The notes beneath the pieces are model-generated. The model had not been told where the DNA came from. It ran no database searches and was given only the letters and a program-made list of their open reading frames with translations. A program made the translations under genes and the position numbers. Below, piece after piece: positions 51,285 to 61,494 of a stretch of 64,000 nt of DNA (its first letter is position 1; each line of letters starts with the position of its first letter). This DNA is from Desertibacillus haloalkaliphilus (GTDB lineage: Bacteria > Bacillota > Bacilli > Bacillales > KJ1-10-99). The stretch spans positions 1-64,000 of the forward strand of contig NZ_JAHPIV010000006.1 of assembly GCF_019039105.1 (NCBI RefSeq), in the 5' to 3' direction.

Positions 51285-52158
51285 GATAACACTGGATGAG
51301 TTCGAGCTTGAAGAGATCCGTAAACTAGCTAGGGATGAGCGACAAGCATTAGGATTCGTTGGAGAAACACCAATTGCCAACGATATATTTACGATTATTG
51401 AAAACTTGAACATCAAATTGCTGGAGTATCCAATCGAATCAGAAGGGGAGAAACCGGCTTTTTCTGCTGCTCTTATGTACTCAGAAGAAGGCGGAGAAGA
51501 GCTTGTTTTTATTGGACTAAATACAGCGGATCATTTTGATAAGCAAGTTTTTGCTTTAGCACATGAACTGTATCACTTTTACACAAAAACAGGCTCACAT
51601 TTAAGCCGCTTAGAAGATGAAGAGAATAATCTAGTTGAAGCCAAAGCGAATCGATTTGCTGCGGAATTCTTATTACCTGAAAGTGTGTTAGAAAGTATCG
51701 TACTTACAGAATTTAAGAAATCATCCCTTCAAGAAGTACAAACTAAAACCTTATTACGTTTTATCGCTAGACTCCAATGTACATGGTGGCTACCTTACCG
51801 TTCATTAGTTAAAAGACTAAAAGAAATCGAAGCGATTTCAGATAGTCAATATACCCAACTATACGCTGTTAATGAACGCAATCTTGAAGGTGAGTATGGT
51901 CGTTTAGGACAAGCCATTAACAGAGAAATATTTCTCAAACTTAATGCAATAACTTCTAATATTGGTTTATCACCTAAAGATATTGAAGTAATTATTCGTA
52001 ACTTTGAAGATAACATCATTGATGAGGATAAGTTCTCCGACACTTTACATTTATTTCATAAAACACCTGATGAATTCGGATACGAGTTTACAATTACTGA
52101 TGAAGATATGGATGAATTTGATGACTTCTTTAAAGAGGAGAGTGACAATGAAAGTTGA
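51271..52158 (+). CDS. ImmA/IrrE-family zinc metallopeptidase
   Basis: 295 aa (293 from ATG 51277). The zinc motif HELYHFYT (H-E-x-x-H) follows QVFALA at about residue 92, with EAKANRFAAEFLLPESVL as the third-ligand region. ImmA/IrrE peptidases cleave partner XRE repressors. The gene overlaps both its XRE partner and the following gene by short distances, so the three form one operon. Confidence 0.85.
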   Translation: MKMSKITLDEFELEEIRKLARDERQALGFVGETPIANDIFTIIENLNIKLLEYPIESEGEKPAFSAALMYSEEGGEELVFIGLNTADHFDKQVFALAHELYHFYTKTGSHLSRLEDEENNLVEAKANRFAAEFLLPESVLESIVLTEFKKSSLQEVQTKTLLRFIARLQCTWWLPYRSLVKRLKEIEAISDSQYTQLYAVNERNLEGEYGRLGQAINREIFLKLNAITSNIGLSPKDIEVIIRNFEDNIIDEDKFSDTLHLFHKTPDEFGYEFTITDEDMDEFDDFFKEESDNES

Positions 52159-52855
52159 CTTAACTTCCTCTAACCCAGGCTTAGAAAGTATTTTTAAGCA
52201 TCCTGATCAAATTATTACACTGGATGCTAATTTTCTTATTCCTCCAGATAGAAGCAAGCATGCTAAGTATAGCTTTAACTTCCCTAAGTTTAAAGACGTC
52301 TGGCTAGATCCTATCTTTAAAGCATTCCCTAACTTAGCCATACACGAAGCCGTTTATGACGAGTTAGTTCTACCCTCTGTGCAATTTTACATTGATGAGA
52401 TGTTTAATGGAACACCACCGCGTGTTATCGTGCACCAAGACGAAGCTCTATCCGAAGAAGAGAAAGTATTAAGAGATTCAATCGAAGAAAGAATTTATCC
52501 TTTAACCAAGTACGAACCGCTACTGGATAATAAAGAAGATCGTGGTGAGGTTAAATCATTGGCTTATATTGCTGTTAAGGAATTACTGTACTTTGCTGCC
52601 CATGATTCAAATGCGATTCAATTGGTTGAAAAGGCAGAAGAATGGACGACTGGTCTTGATAATGTTCAAGCCATCAAAATGTATGAGCTTATTTATTATT
52701 TATACAAGTTAGATATTGGTGATAAAAAAGCCTTAAGAATACTGTACAAGTATCAATATCATTTAACACCTAAAGAGAAACAGTACAATCCAGAATGGGG
52801 ACAATTTATCTCAGGAATGGACTCCCTCTATTCCACTGTTTTGGATGAGAATTAA
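52148..52855 (+). CDS. PIN-like domain protein, third gene of the XRE/ImmA module
   Basis: 235 aa. Acidic residues in PIN order: ITLDANFLIPP (Asp, Asn), a Glu in HEAVYDELVLPSV, DRGEVKSLAYIAV and FAAHDSNAIQL (Asp). PIN domains are Mg-dependent RNases and often toxins. The start ATG 52148 follows GAGGAG and overlaps the ImmA gene by 11 bp. With XRE and ImmA it may be a regulated RNase toxin or a phage-response module. Confidence 0.65.
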   Translation: MKVDLTSSNPGLESIFKHPDQIITLDANFLIPPDRSKHAKYSFNFPKFKDVWLDPIFKAFPNLAIHEAVYDELVLPSVQFYIDEMFNGTPPRVIVHQDEALSEEEKVLRDSIEERIYPLTKYEPLLDNKEDRGEVKSLAYIAVKELLYFAAHDSNAIQLVEKAEEWTTGLDNVQAIKMYELIYYLYKLDIGDKKALRILYKYQYHLTPKEKQYNPEWGQFISGMDSLYSTVLDEN

Positions 52856-52916
52856 CCAACCCACCAAGTAGCCATCTTAAACCTAGACGCTAACTCGGTG
52901 GGTTGTTTGTTGTTCG

Positions 52917-54051
52917 CTATTTTCTTTTCTTCCTTCTCGGTCGTTTCACCTTCAATTTATAAGCTAGTTTGTCTTCAAGATAACACTCCCACTCAATTCC
53001 TGTGGAGAGTTTATAGACAATACGACCATCGGGATGAATGGTCCCACTTTCTACAAGCCGTTCAAAGATATCCGCTCTGAAAGCAATGCGGTGCTTCAGT
53101 GGATCAAACTCTGGTATGTCCTCTAGCTCATTCATAAGCCACTCTAATTCAGTTCGGTACTTTGCCGCTTGTTCTTGTCGTTCCTCAAACGCATCAAGTT
53201 GATGTTTCAACTTCACGATTTCATTCGTTAAGGTTTCAACCTGCTTTGTATCTTGTCCAGCTTGATTCAGCTCTTCATCTACCGCTTCGTATAATTCTTG
53301 GTTGAGTTGCTCCATCATTATCTCTATTTCTTCGACCTCGTGTTCTTTATTAGTTAGGTCTGTTCTTTCCGCTACAGCTTCCGCTTCAAGTTGAGGGAGA
53401 TCATTTGATTTCATTTCTAGCAAAGCACTCATAAAGTTATGCTCCACATACTCCTCACGAAAACTTTGGGAGGTGCATGTACCGGAAAAGTTTTTACCAT
53501 TGGCGACCCTACATCTCCAATAACGGCGAGCTTTTTTCTTGTTTGCATCCTTTTGTTCTTGTTTGCATCCTTTTGTCTATCGTAATTTTCGTACTGACTG
53601 ATAATCCCTCCACACTCACCGCACCGAAAAGTCTGGCGAAATGGCTGTGGAGCATTGACTGAGGGACGAGTTGTTTTAGGTTGGTTCAACTTTCGGATGG
53701 TTTGGACCTTATCCCAATCTTCCGGTGTAATAATCGCTGGATGGTGATCCTCAATATAATATTGGGGCAGTTCCCCTTTGTTAACCACTTGTTTTCTCGT
53801 AAATGGATCCTTCACATACGTTTGCTGATACAGTACGCAGCCTTTGTAAACGGGTGATGCTAACATTTTCCCTACCGTGTTTGGGTGACAATATTTATTT
53901 CCATTGGCAGTTTCAATATTATCCTCACTTAACTCGCGTGCAATCTGTACGATACTTTTCCCTGCTGCATAGGAATCATACATTCGTTTCACCACAGACG
54001 CTTGTTTTGGCTCAATACACCAATTTTTATGTTCATCAGCAGTATATCCAT
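52917..54051 (-). pseudogene. large serine recombinase, truncated and frameshifted
   Basis: The C-terminal coiled-coil part (53447-52917, ending KVKRPRRKKRK) and the recombinase/zinc-ribbon part (53995-53429: SIVQIARELSEDNIE, VGKMLASPVYKGCVLYQ, FRCGECGGII) are in different frames. A 20-bp tandem duplication at about 53538-53577 separates them; removing one copy restores a single frame through KKARRYWRC to EEYVEHNFMSA. The N-terminal catalytic Ser domain is absent beyond 54051 (stop). An integrated element's recombinase in decay. Confidence 0.75.
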
Positions 54052-54147
54052 TCTAGCAGGATCCTATTAAAAAAGAGCCTTACCAAATCCTCTTCAACAA
54101 ACATTCGGGTAGTGACCGTAACTAAGCAGATACGCAATAAACCATTC

Positions 54148-54864
54148 CTACTTCCTTACCCTAATCTCAATCGAAGCTTGATTTGCATATTTCCCTAATA
54201 AATCCTCCAGGTCAGATACACTAATAGGGCCATGATCTGTACGAATGTACATTCGCCCTTCATCAATTGACTCTATCGCACCCTCGATCCCATCTTCTAA
54301 ACGTAATTCACTTAAACTAAAATAATAATCAATTTTCCGGTTCGCTGCTCGCTTGTAAAAATACTCCGGATCAAACTTTCTGCCATGAGTATCCCTCTCT
54401 GCAGCTACGAGCATTTCTTCATGCTGTGGATGTTCAGGATTATTGACTACATCTAAAAAAGCTTGGTAACTCTCAACCGAACGAATAAACTCTGGCGGTC
54501 GAGAACGCTTTCCATCGATACAAGGAGACATAACCGAGACATGACACCCAACCTCTTGATTGGCTACAACTTCAACCCCATGCTTCCAGCCTAAGTAGGT
54601 ATAATCAATTCGTTCCTTTTCAGCAAAAATATCTTTTAATGATTTATCCATTAAATTCGAATCTACATCAAAATGAGACGGTCCACTCGCAAGCCACTCA
54701 AATGCCCCCTGAATAAAAAAGTGCAAATCATCTAAGGTATGATTTGCACTAATCGTTAGAACTCTATAAACTTTTGGCGAAAGCCCCTCAAGAGAAATGT
54801 TTAACGTGATGAACTCTGTTCCTCTATATGTAAAAACCCCGCTTGAATCGGTATAATGAATCAT
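54148..54864 (-). CDS. plasmid pRiA4b ORF-3-type (PRiA4_ORF3) protein, IS passenger
   Basis: 238 aa. The N-terminal 150 residues follow the family pattern: LNISLEGLSPKVYRVLTI, DDLHFFIQGAFEWLASGP, YTYLGWKHGVEVV and CIDGKRSRPPEFI. Members occur on plasmids and as passengers of transposons; function is unknown. Its ATG overlaps the stop of the transposase gene by 4 bp (ATGA), so translation is coupled. The C-terminal 80 residues are specific. Confidence 0.75.
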   Translation of the reverse strand: MIHYTDSSGVFTYRGTEFITLNISLEGLSPKVYRVLTISANHTLDDLHFFIQGAFEWLASGPSHFDVDSNLMDKSLKDIFAEKERIDYTYLGWKHGVEVVANQEVGCHVSVMSPCIDGKRSRPPEFIRSVESYQAFLDVVNNPEHPQHEEMLVAAERDTHGRKFDPEYFYKRAANRKIDYYFSLSELRLEDGIEGAIESIDEGRMYIRTDHGPISVSDLEDLLGKYANQASIEIRVRK

Positions 54865-55973
54865 AAGCTAGCTCCCTTCAAATAGACATCGCTTGGCGTC
54901 AACCCGTTCAAGCCAGTGTGTCCTCGGTAATAATTGTACTCATAAATATATTCATTGATTAATTGATTCGCATGATCAATCAATCCTATTTCTTCATGAT
55001 ATAACTTCTCTTGCTTCAAGCTGCGAAATAAACGTTCAATCGCTCGATTATCATTCGGCTTACCTTTACGGTTATAGCTAATCGTAATCTCGTTTTCTAT
55101 CAACAAGCTTTGATAAGCATTTGACGTAAATTGATGTCCGTTATCACTATTCATGAACTCAGGAACTCCGTATTCCCCTAACGCTTCCTCCATCGTTTCA
55201 ATAACATTATGTAAATGCATCGTAGGGGCTAATTGCCAACCGACAACATAACGACTATGCCAATCTATGATCGCAACTAAATAACAGAAACGATCAATCA
55301 TCCCAATATAGGAGATATCAATGCTCCACACATGATTCGGATGATCAATCGTTAGATCCTGTAAAAGATAACCGTCCGCCATCTCTACATTTTGCTTTGC
55401 TGGGATTTTGATCTTCATCTTCTCCATCAAACTACTTGTTCGCTTTAAACCAATCTTAATCTGGTATCGTTTACGAAGACGATCATTGATTAACCGCACC
55501 CCAAACCCCGGAAAGTTAGTATGTATTTCATCAATCTTATTCATAATCAAAACATCATCCAAAGAAGGCTCCTTGGATGATGTGTAATAAGTAGACTGTG
55601 AAATTTTAAGAAGGTCGCATTGCCGGCTGATTGAAAGCATCGGATATTTCGGCTCTATTAAACATTTGCGATCTTTAACCCGCATCCCTCTTACAACCGT
55701 ACTCTGTAAATAACCTAGCTCAACTTCCTTCTTATTCAACTGATCTAGTAATCGACTATTTTCCTTCTGTAACTCACGAACCCTACGATCTCCTGCCGTT
55801 TCTTTATATAAAACTAGCGGCAACCTATCCAAAGCTTCCTCTTTCCATTTCCGCAACGTTGGATAAGTGATCCCGTACTGTACACAAATGTTTTTCATCG
55901 TTTTATTATTACAAAAAAGGTCTAAAACGACCATTTCTTTAAATTCAGGAGTATATTTTTTGTGATTTTTCAT
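54861..55973 (-). CDS. IS3-family transposase, single-ORF form
   Basis: 370 aa. HTH at about 5-50 (FKEMVVLDLFCNNKTMKNICVQYG), coiled coil (about 60-90), then a DDE integrase core with Asp in WSIDISYIGM, Asp in MNSDNGHQFT and Glu in NRAIERLFRSLKQEK. IS3 elements usually need a frameshift between OrfA and OrfB; here both are in one frame. It overlaps the passenger by 4 bp. It looks intact; its inverted ends were not resolved. Confidence 0.85.
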   Translation of the reverse strand: MKNHKKYTPEFKEMVVLDLFCNNKTMKNICVQYGITYPTLRKWKEEALDRLPLVLYKETAGDRRVRELQKENSRLLDQLNKKEVELGYLQSTVVRGMRVKDRKCLIEPKYPMLSISRQCDLLKISQSTYYTSSKEPSLDDVLIMNKIDEIHTNFPGFGVRLINDRLRKRYQIKIGLKRTSSLMEKMKIKIPAKQNVEMADGYLLQDLTIDHPNHVWSIDISYIGMIDRFCYLVAIIDWHSRYVVGWQLAPTMHLHNVIETMEEALGEYGVPEFMNSDNGHQFTSNAYQSLLIENEITISYNRKGKPNDNRAIERLFRSLKQEKLYHEEIGLIDHANQLINEYIYEYNYYRGHTGLNGLTPSDVYLKGASL

Positions 55974-56281
55974 GGCTCAAACTATAGCATAATCTGTCAT
56001 TTTTTGTCCATGTATTTGGGTACAGTACGCCCCCTTTACGTAAATAGAAATACACCACAGTTTATGTTTCGATATTCCGAACCATACATTTATTATACAT
56101 CCAACAAATATCCATGTCCATTATTTGGATAAAAGTTTTCCAATTTTCTGCACATCTCGACATCCAAGAACATACGTTCGTTTCATTGGTATAAAAAATA
56201 CCCCCGCCAAGTCATCAATTCATAACTTAACGGGAATCTGTATTTCATGGAATTTATAAGCTACCTGAACACTGACTTTAA
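55974..56281. other. IS flank and terminator
   Basis: About 300 bp between the IS and the polysaccharide cluster, without a gene. The end GTGTACCC-like sequence near 56025-56040 may be the IS terminus. A terminator for the ugd gene lies at 56198-56243. Confidence 0.45.
56198..56243 (-). terminator. terminator of the polysaccharide cluster
   Basis: Minus strand CCCGTTAAGT...ACTTGGCGGG imperfect stem followed by GTATTTTTT. Confidence 0.6.
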
Positions 56282-57448
56282 TTAATCTCTACTAAATAAA
56301 TCTCTTGTGTATACTTTATCCTGTACTTCACGTAAGTCGTCTGATAAGCGATTAGCCACAATAACATCACTAATCTTCTTAAATTCTTCAAAATCATTTA
56401 CTACTCTTGAATTATAAAACTGATCCTCGCTTAAAGCTGGCTCATAAACTACGACTTCAATACCCTTTGCTTTAATACGTTTCATAACCCCTTGAATAGC
56501 AGATTGCCTAAAGTTGTCCGAATCCATTTTCATTGTAAGGCGATAAATTCCTACAATTTTAGGGTTTCGTTTAATGATCATATCCGCAACATGGTCTTTT
56601 CTTGTTCTATTGGCATCGACAATTGCCGCCATAATATTGTTTGGAACGTCCGCATAGTTAGCAAGTAATTGCTTTGTGTCCTTTGGTAGACAGTAACCTC
56701 CATATCCAAACGATGGATTATTATAGTGATTCCCAATTCGAGGATCAAGTCCTACACCTTCAATAATCTGCTGAGCATTTAACCCTCTTACCTCTGCATA
56801 TGAATCAAGTTCGTTAAAGAAAGCTACTCTCATTGCCAAGTATGTGTTGGCAAATAATTTAATAGCTTCAGCTTCCGTAGAATTTGTAAACAAAACATCA
56901 ATATTTTCTTTTAGTGCACCTTCCACTAGTAAATCAGCAAATACCTTTGCTCTTTCGGACTGCTCTCCTACAATTATTCGAGAAGGATATAAGTTATCAT
57001 ATAATGCCTTACCTTCTCTTAAAAACTCCGGAGAGAAAATAATATTATCAGTTTCAAATTTTTCACGGACTTTTTCTGTATAACCTACTGGGACAGTAGA
57101 TTTAATAACCATTACTGCATCAGGATTAATAGATAGTACACTGGCAATAACTGCTTCCACTGTTCTAGTATTAAAGTAATTCTTGTCTGGATCATAGTTT
57201 GTGGGTGTAGAAATAATTACATACTCCGCATTTTTAAATGCTTTATAATTGTCAGTTGTAGCAGTTAAATTCAATTCTTTTGTTGCTAAAAATTCTTCAA
57301 TTTCATTATCAACAATAGGTGATGTTTTATTGTTAATCATATCTACTTTCTCTTGAATAATATCTAAAGCTATTACTTCATTATGCTGAGCTAATAATAC
57401 AGCATTGGAAAGACCAACATATCCTGTACCAGCAATTGTTATTTTCAT
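56282..57448 (-). CDS. ugd: UDP-glucose 6-dehydrogenase-type nucleotide-sugar dehydrogenase
   Basis: 388 aa. N-terminal Rossmann motif [10 protein letters not shown], then [37 protein letters not shown] and the catalytic Cys in [14 protein letters not shown]. It oxidises UDP-glucose (or a related sugar) to the uronic acid using two NAD, giving precursors for acidic exopolysaccharide or teichuronic acid. Last gene of the cluster in the minus direction. Confidence 0.85.
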   Translation of the reverse strand: MKITIAGTGYVGLSNAVLLAQHNEVIALDIIQEKVDMINNKTSPIVDNEIEEFLATKELNLTATTDNYKAFKNAEYVIISTPTNYDPDKNYFNTRTVEAVIASVLSINPDAVMVIKSTVPVGYTEKVREKFETDNIIFSPEFLREGKALYDNLYPSRIIVGEQSERAKVFADLLVEGALKENIDVLFTNSTEAEAIKLFANTYLAMRVAFFNELDSYAEVRGLNAQQIIEGVGLDPRIGNHYNNPSFGYGGYCLPKDTKQLLANYADVPNNIMAAIVDANRTRKDHVADMIIKRNPKIVGIYRLTMKMDSDNFRQSAIQGVMKRIKAKGIEVVVYEPALSEDQFYNSRVVNDFEEFKKISDVIVANRLSDDLREVQDKVYTRDLFSRD

Positions 57449-57551
57449 TTATACATGCACATCCTTGTTAACTGTTTGGGAGAATGTAGCCATTATCAAA
57501 AATAAAAAAATATATGTTTACTAAATTCATTTCCCTACCATAATCATTTTT

Positions 57552-58622
57552 CTATTGAATTGACGTCTCAAAATTATGATCATCAAAAATCGCTAATTCT
57601 TTTGTAGTTTTCTTTGCAGAATATGCTACTTTTTCATTTTCATCAGCATAACCAAAAGCTACTAACATAATTACCCTTTGATTATCTGGCAAATTCAATA
57701 GCGATTTAAGTTTTCTTTCTCTTTCTGGGATATCTGGCCAATTAATGATACATGAACTTACCCCTTGGACTTCAAGTCCATAAACCAAACTCATTGTTGC
57801 CAACGAAGAGTCAATATATATTAGATGTCTATCCCTTTCATCAAAGTAAGCTTCTAACTCTCCTACAACTACAGCTACACCAGGAACATTATCAGCATAT
57901 CCTTTCGTTCCCATTGCACAGTTTAGAATTTTATTTCTCATTGGGTTATTCAAGAAGATTTTGTAATGAAAGGGTTGCCTGTTACATGCACTAGGAGACT
58001 GAGCTGCTACTTTAATTGCATTTTCTATTTTATTTTTTTCAACCGGTCGCTGCTGATACCACCTTACTGATCTGCGATAATAAGACAAATTTAATAATTC
58101 ATCAATTGTCCCTATATTCTTTTCTTCCATTTTAATACGAATGTAAGGTACTGATGAATTATTTCTTGAATTAAATTTAGTATAAGATTGATTCGCTTCC
58201 TTAAATACTTTAAGAGATTCTTCTACTACCCTGTTTTGCCCTGAAGTTTTAAAATAATTATTTAACACATCATAACACCATTGGTGTTCTACTTCTGAAA
58301 GTTGATTTTTCGATAATAATGCGCTGTAATTTTGAACAGTATCATAAATATAGTCTAAACCAAAAACTTCTTTTCTATTTTTCATAATTAAGCCTTTTTC
58401 GATTCTGTGAATACTTCTTCTTAAAAAGTAGGAATTATTATTACTTGAAATATCTTTAATGTGCTTATTTTTCCCTACCATCACAGAGTACATTTCATTA
58501 TTAAACTCTTTTGAGAATAAATAATAAATCTTTGTAGCTAACATAGACTTACTACAAAATGTCATTATTTGTGATTTGATTTTCTTTTTAAAGTAGTATA
58601 ACCTTTTCCTTATTTTCCTCAT
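57552..58622 (-). CDS. nitroreductase-family protein of the polysaccharide cluster
   Basis: 356 aa. The C-terminal 200 residues show the nitroreductase fold (YYRRSVRWYQQRPVE, QSPSACNRQPFHYKIF, GVAVVVGE) with FMN-binding Arg/Ser residues. The N-terminal 150 residues are specific to polysaccharide-cluster members. It may modify a sugar intermediate, but the substrate is unknown. It lies between the flippase and ugd genes. Confidence 0.75.
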   Translation of the reverse strand: MRKIRKRLYYFKKKIKSQIMTFCSKSMLATKIYYLFSKEFNNEMYSVMVGKNKHIKDISSNNNSYFLRRSIHRIEKGLIMKNRKEVFGLDYIYDTVQNYSALLSKNQLSEVEHQWCYDVLNNYFKTSGQNRVVEESLKVFKEANQSYTKFNSRNNSSVPYIRIKMEEKNIGTIDELLNLSYYRRSVRWYQQRPVEKNKIENAIKVAAQSPSACNRQPFHYKIFLNNPMRNKILNCAMGTKGYADNVPGVAVVVGELEAYFDERDRHLIYIDSSLATMSLVYGLEVQGVSSCIINWPDIPERERKLKSLLNLPDNQRVIMLVAFGYADENEKVAYSAKKTTKELAIFDDHNFETSIQ

Positions 58623-58666
58623 GGTTGGTGCATCCTCCCTAATACGCTTCTACCAAACAAAAATAT

Positions 58667-60154
58667 TTATTCCCTATTAGTTTTATAAACTATAGAAATA
58701 TTTTTATGAACAAAAGCTGACTTCAATTCCAATAATGTACCCTTCTCAAATAAAAATGTAGCTAAGATATAAGTACTAATTCCAAAAAATACTGTAATAA
58801 TAAATTGGATTATATATTCTAATCCTTCAGGTAGGAGTGATTGAATTATTAAAACTGATAAAACAAGTAAAAAAGAAATAAATAATATAGTTTTAAATGA
58901 ACTCAAATACTCTATAAAGGTATTTAATAGATATTTACTTGTTTGATATTGTAAAACCGTCGTTTTCACTAAAACGTATCCACAATATAGTGATAGTACT
59001 ACATAAATCCCTAAATGAGTAAAAACACTTAGACAGAGTATATATATAACATTAATAATAAGATCTATATAAAAGACCTCATTTGGCTTCCCAACAGAAT
59101 ATAGAAGAGAAGTTGATAGATTAGCTGTTAATACTAACGGTATCAACGCTATAGAGAAAACTTGAAAGAAGAACACACTTTCTACCCATTCCTCTCCAAA
59201 CAATACTGGTACAAAAAGGTGTGCAGTTAAAGCAATACCAATAAACACAGGGAAAGAGAATAGTGCAACGTAACGTGAAATCTTTTGATATGCCACAGTT
59301 AACTTTTCTTTGTTATTTTTTAATTTAGATAACAACGGAAACAGTACTTTAGCAAAGGATGACGTTATTAAACTTCTTAGTCTTTCTAGCATATTTTTGG
59401 CAAAGTAATAAATCCCTAGAATCTCCGGTGCTAAAAAATAGCCTATCAACAGTTGATCTACACGGAATGTAAGGAAACTAATAACTTGTTTACCTGACAC
59501 ATATAAACCAAATTTAATAAACGGCTTCAATTTATTAAAACTAAAATAAAGTGATATATTGAGAATATCTTTTCTCTTACTGACAATGAAGATAATTAGT
59601 ACCTTAAATGCCGTAGAGACAACCTGTCCTATAATGACACCCAAGAGTCCTAGTCCATTAATAAGAAATAAAATCGTACCAACGATTAATATTAATTCTG
59701 AGACGATTTGAATGATAGACAGCTCTTTAAAGTAAAGTTGCTTTTCTAATAGAGCCCTAAATAATAAAGAGGGTCCACTGATTACAAACATTAGGCTTAG
59801 TATTTTCAATAAAAAACTCAATTCATTTAAAGAAAAAATATTCCCTATGGAATCTGAAAATGAAAATAAACATATACTTAGAAAACTTGCTAAAAATATG
59901 TTGAAAAAAAATAAAGAAGACAACTCCTGTTTAGTTAAATTATCCCTTTGAATCACTGCTTGGCTTATCCCGAAATTATTCAAGGTTTGAAATAGACCTA
60001 TAAAAATTGTTGCGATGGCTAATACTCCAAATTCAGAAGGTGTTAAGAATCTGGCTTTAACCATTAATAAAAGTGGAGCACTTACTCCTAAAAATATTGT
60101 TTGAATTGTTGTCCATTTAATACTATTAATAGCTTTAGCTTGTAATCGACTCAA
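58667..60154 (-). CDS. MOP-type polysaccharide flippase (Wzx-like)
   Basis: About 495 aa, 12-14 membrane helices, starting SRLQAKAINSIKWTTIQTIFLG. Typical segments are FGVLAIATIFIGLFQTLNNFG and LPFLIKFGLYVSGKQ-like blocks. It flips lipid-linked oligosaccharide repeats across the membrane. The start TTG 60154 follows GGGGGG; the frame is open to GTG 60178. Confidence 0.85.
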   Translation of the reverse strand: MSRLQAKAINSIKWTTIQTIFLGVSAPLLLMVKARFLTPSEFGVLAIATIFIGLFQTLNNFGISQAVIQRDNLTKQELSSLFFFNIFLASFLSICLFSFSDSIGNIFSLNELSFLLKILSLMFVISGPSLLFRALLEKQLYFKELSIIQIVSELILIVGTILFLINGLGLLGVIIGQVVSTAFKVLIIFIVSKRKDILNISLYFSFNKLKPFIKFGLYVSGKQVISFLTFRVDQLLIGYFLAPEILGIYYFAKNMLERLRSLITSSFAKVLFPLLSKLKNNKEKLTVAYQKISRYVALFSFPVFIGIALTAHLFVPVLFGEEWVESVFFFQVFSIALIPLVLTANLSTSLLYSVGKPNEVFYIDLIINVIYILCLSVFTHLGIYVVLSLYCGYVLVKTTVLQYQTSKYLLNTFIEYLSSFKTILFISFLLVLSVLIIQSLLPEGLEYIIQFIITVFFGISTYILATFLFEKGTLLELKSAFVHKNISIVYKTNRE

Positions 60155-60199
60155 ATTTATTTTGCCCCCCAATATCACAATTAGTACCTATAACAGTTA

Positions 60200-61411
60200 T
60201 CACAGTTCAACTAAATCCTTATTGGGAAGTTCTTTTAATTTATTTTTTATGACTTGCGATTCATTTTTATAATTGCTCAACATTTCATCTAACCGCTCTA
60301 ATACTTCAACTTCATTTTGTTGATCTCTAACATCAAATAAGTATTTTTCCTGACAAAAGAAGTTAAGTAGCTCTTGATATTTAACTGCCCACCCAAATAC
60401 TAAAGTTGGTACTCCATTTTTATAGGCGTGAATTATTGAATGATATCTGGATGCAATTAAGAAATTAAACTGAGCCAATAATTGATCTATTTGTATACAA
60501 TTCAAATCATCTTCTAATAAAATGACATTCGAATCATTTTGAAATTCATTTTTAATCTTTCTACATATTTCTAAATCCTCATAGGAGTGTCGAATAAGGT
60601 ATACATGTTTATTTTGTACTAGAAGTCGGTGAATTAATGTTTTGTAAATATTATATTGTGCTAATTCATCACCATGATTCATAATTTTCACATTTGGGAT
60701 TATAGCAACAGAATTCGATTTTATATCAATGTTCAAGTCTATATTTTTTTTAGAATTGTAAATATTACTTATTGTAAAATCTTTATCACTTTGTAGTACA
60801 CTATCAAAACTTTTTTCCACAGTGCTTAAATTAAAGGGGGCTAAATATTCCAAACCATCATATTCTCTCGCATAAATTTTTTTAGGATATGCTAAATATT
60901 TTTTTATTAAAGGCATAATTAGTTTTTCAGCTTTTTTACCATAATTAAAAGGGCCAAAAGATTGAGGAAATAATATCATTGGTATTTGATACTTTTTAGC
61001 AATCATTATATTAAACAAATAATTGATTGAGGCCATATACCCTCTTTGAGATGATAATGCATAACCACTAACATCAATCATCATAAATGCATTGTTTAAT
61101 ATTTCTTTGATTTCTTTTAACTGATTATTTGAAATTCCAGTACCTTTAATTAGGTATTTACTGTATTCTACAAAACCAACATTGAATGAAGATGGCGGCC
61201 CTATTATCCTCATTTTAGCCCGTATAGGCCAGGATAAAACTCTGAAATTTAAGTCTCTTTTTTCTAACTCATCTCTTCTTCTGTATACAGAAGCAAAGAG
61301 TACCACTTCTTTATCTGGGTATTTTTTTTTGATTTCATCTACTACTGTATAGGTCATAGCTTGTGCACCCTTATTCCGAAGTTGGCCTCCAACTACAATC
61401 ACATATTTCAT
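60200..61411 (-). CDS. polysaccharide pyruvyl transferase family protein
   Basis: 403 aa. N-terminal VVGGQLRNKGAQAMTYTVVDE, central ILFPQSFGPFNYGKKA and C-terminal LIASRYHSIIHAYKNGVPTLVFGW match the CsaB-type pyruvyl transferase family. It adds pyruvyl ketals to polysaccharide sugars. This is of interest because SLH domains bind pyruvylated wall polymer; here it probably acts in the EPS cluster. Confidence 0.8.
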   Translation of the reverse strand: MKYVIVVGGQLRNKGAQAMTYTVVDEIKKKYPDKEVVLFASVYRRRDELEKRDLNFRVLSWPIRAKMRIIGPPSSFNVGFVEYSKYLIKGTGISNNQLKEIKEILNNAFMMIDVSGYALSSQRGYMASINYLFNIMIAKKYQIPMILFPQSFGPFNYGKKAEKLIMPLIKKYLAYPKKIYAREYDGLEYLAPFNLSTVEKSFDSVLQSDKDFTISNIYNSKKNIDLNIDIKSNSVAIIPNVKIMNHGDELAQYNIYKTLIHRLLVQNKHVYLIRHSYEDLEICRKIKNEFQNDSNVILLEDDLNCIQIDQLLAQFNFLIASRYHSIIHAYKNGVPTLVFGWAVKYQELLNFFCQEKYLFDVRDQQNEVEVLERLDEMLSNYKNESQVIKNKLKELPNKDLVEL

Positions 61412-61494
61412 ATTTCTTCCTTCTTTCTTATAAATTGTATTGATGTAAAATTATATCTAATACATATAACCCTATTATCATTTACAAATCTTAG

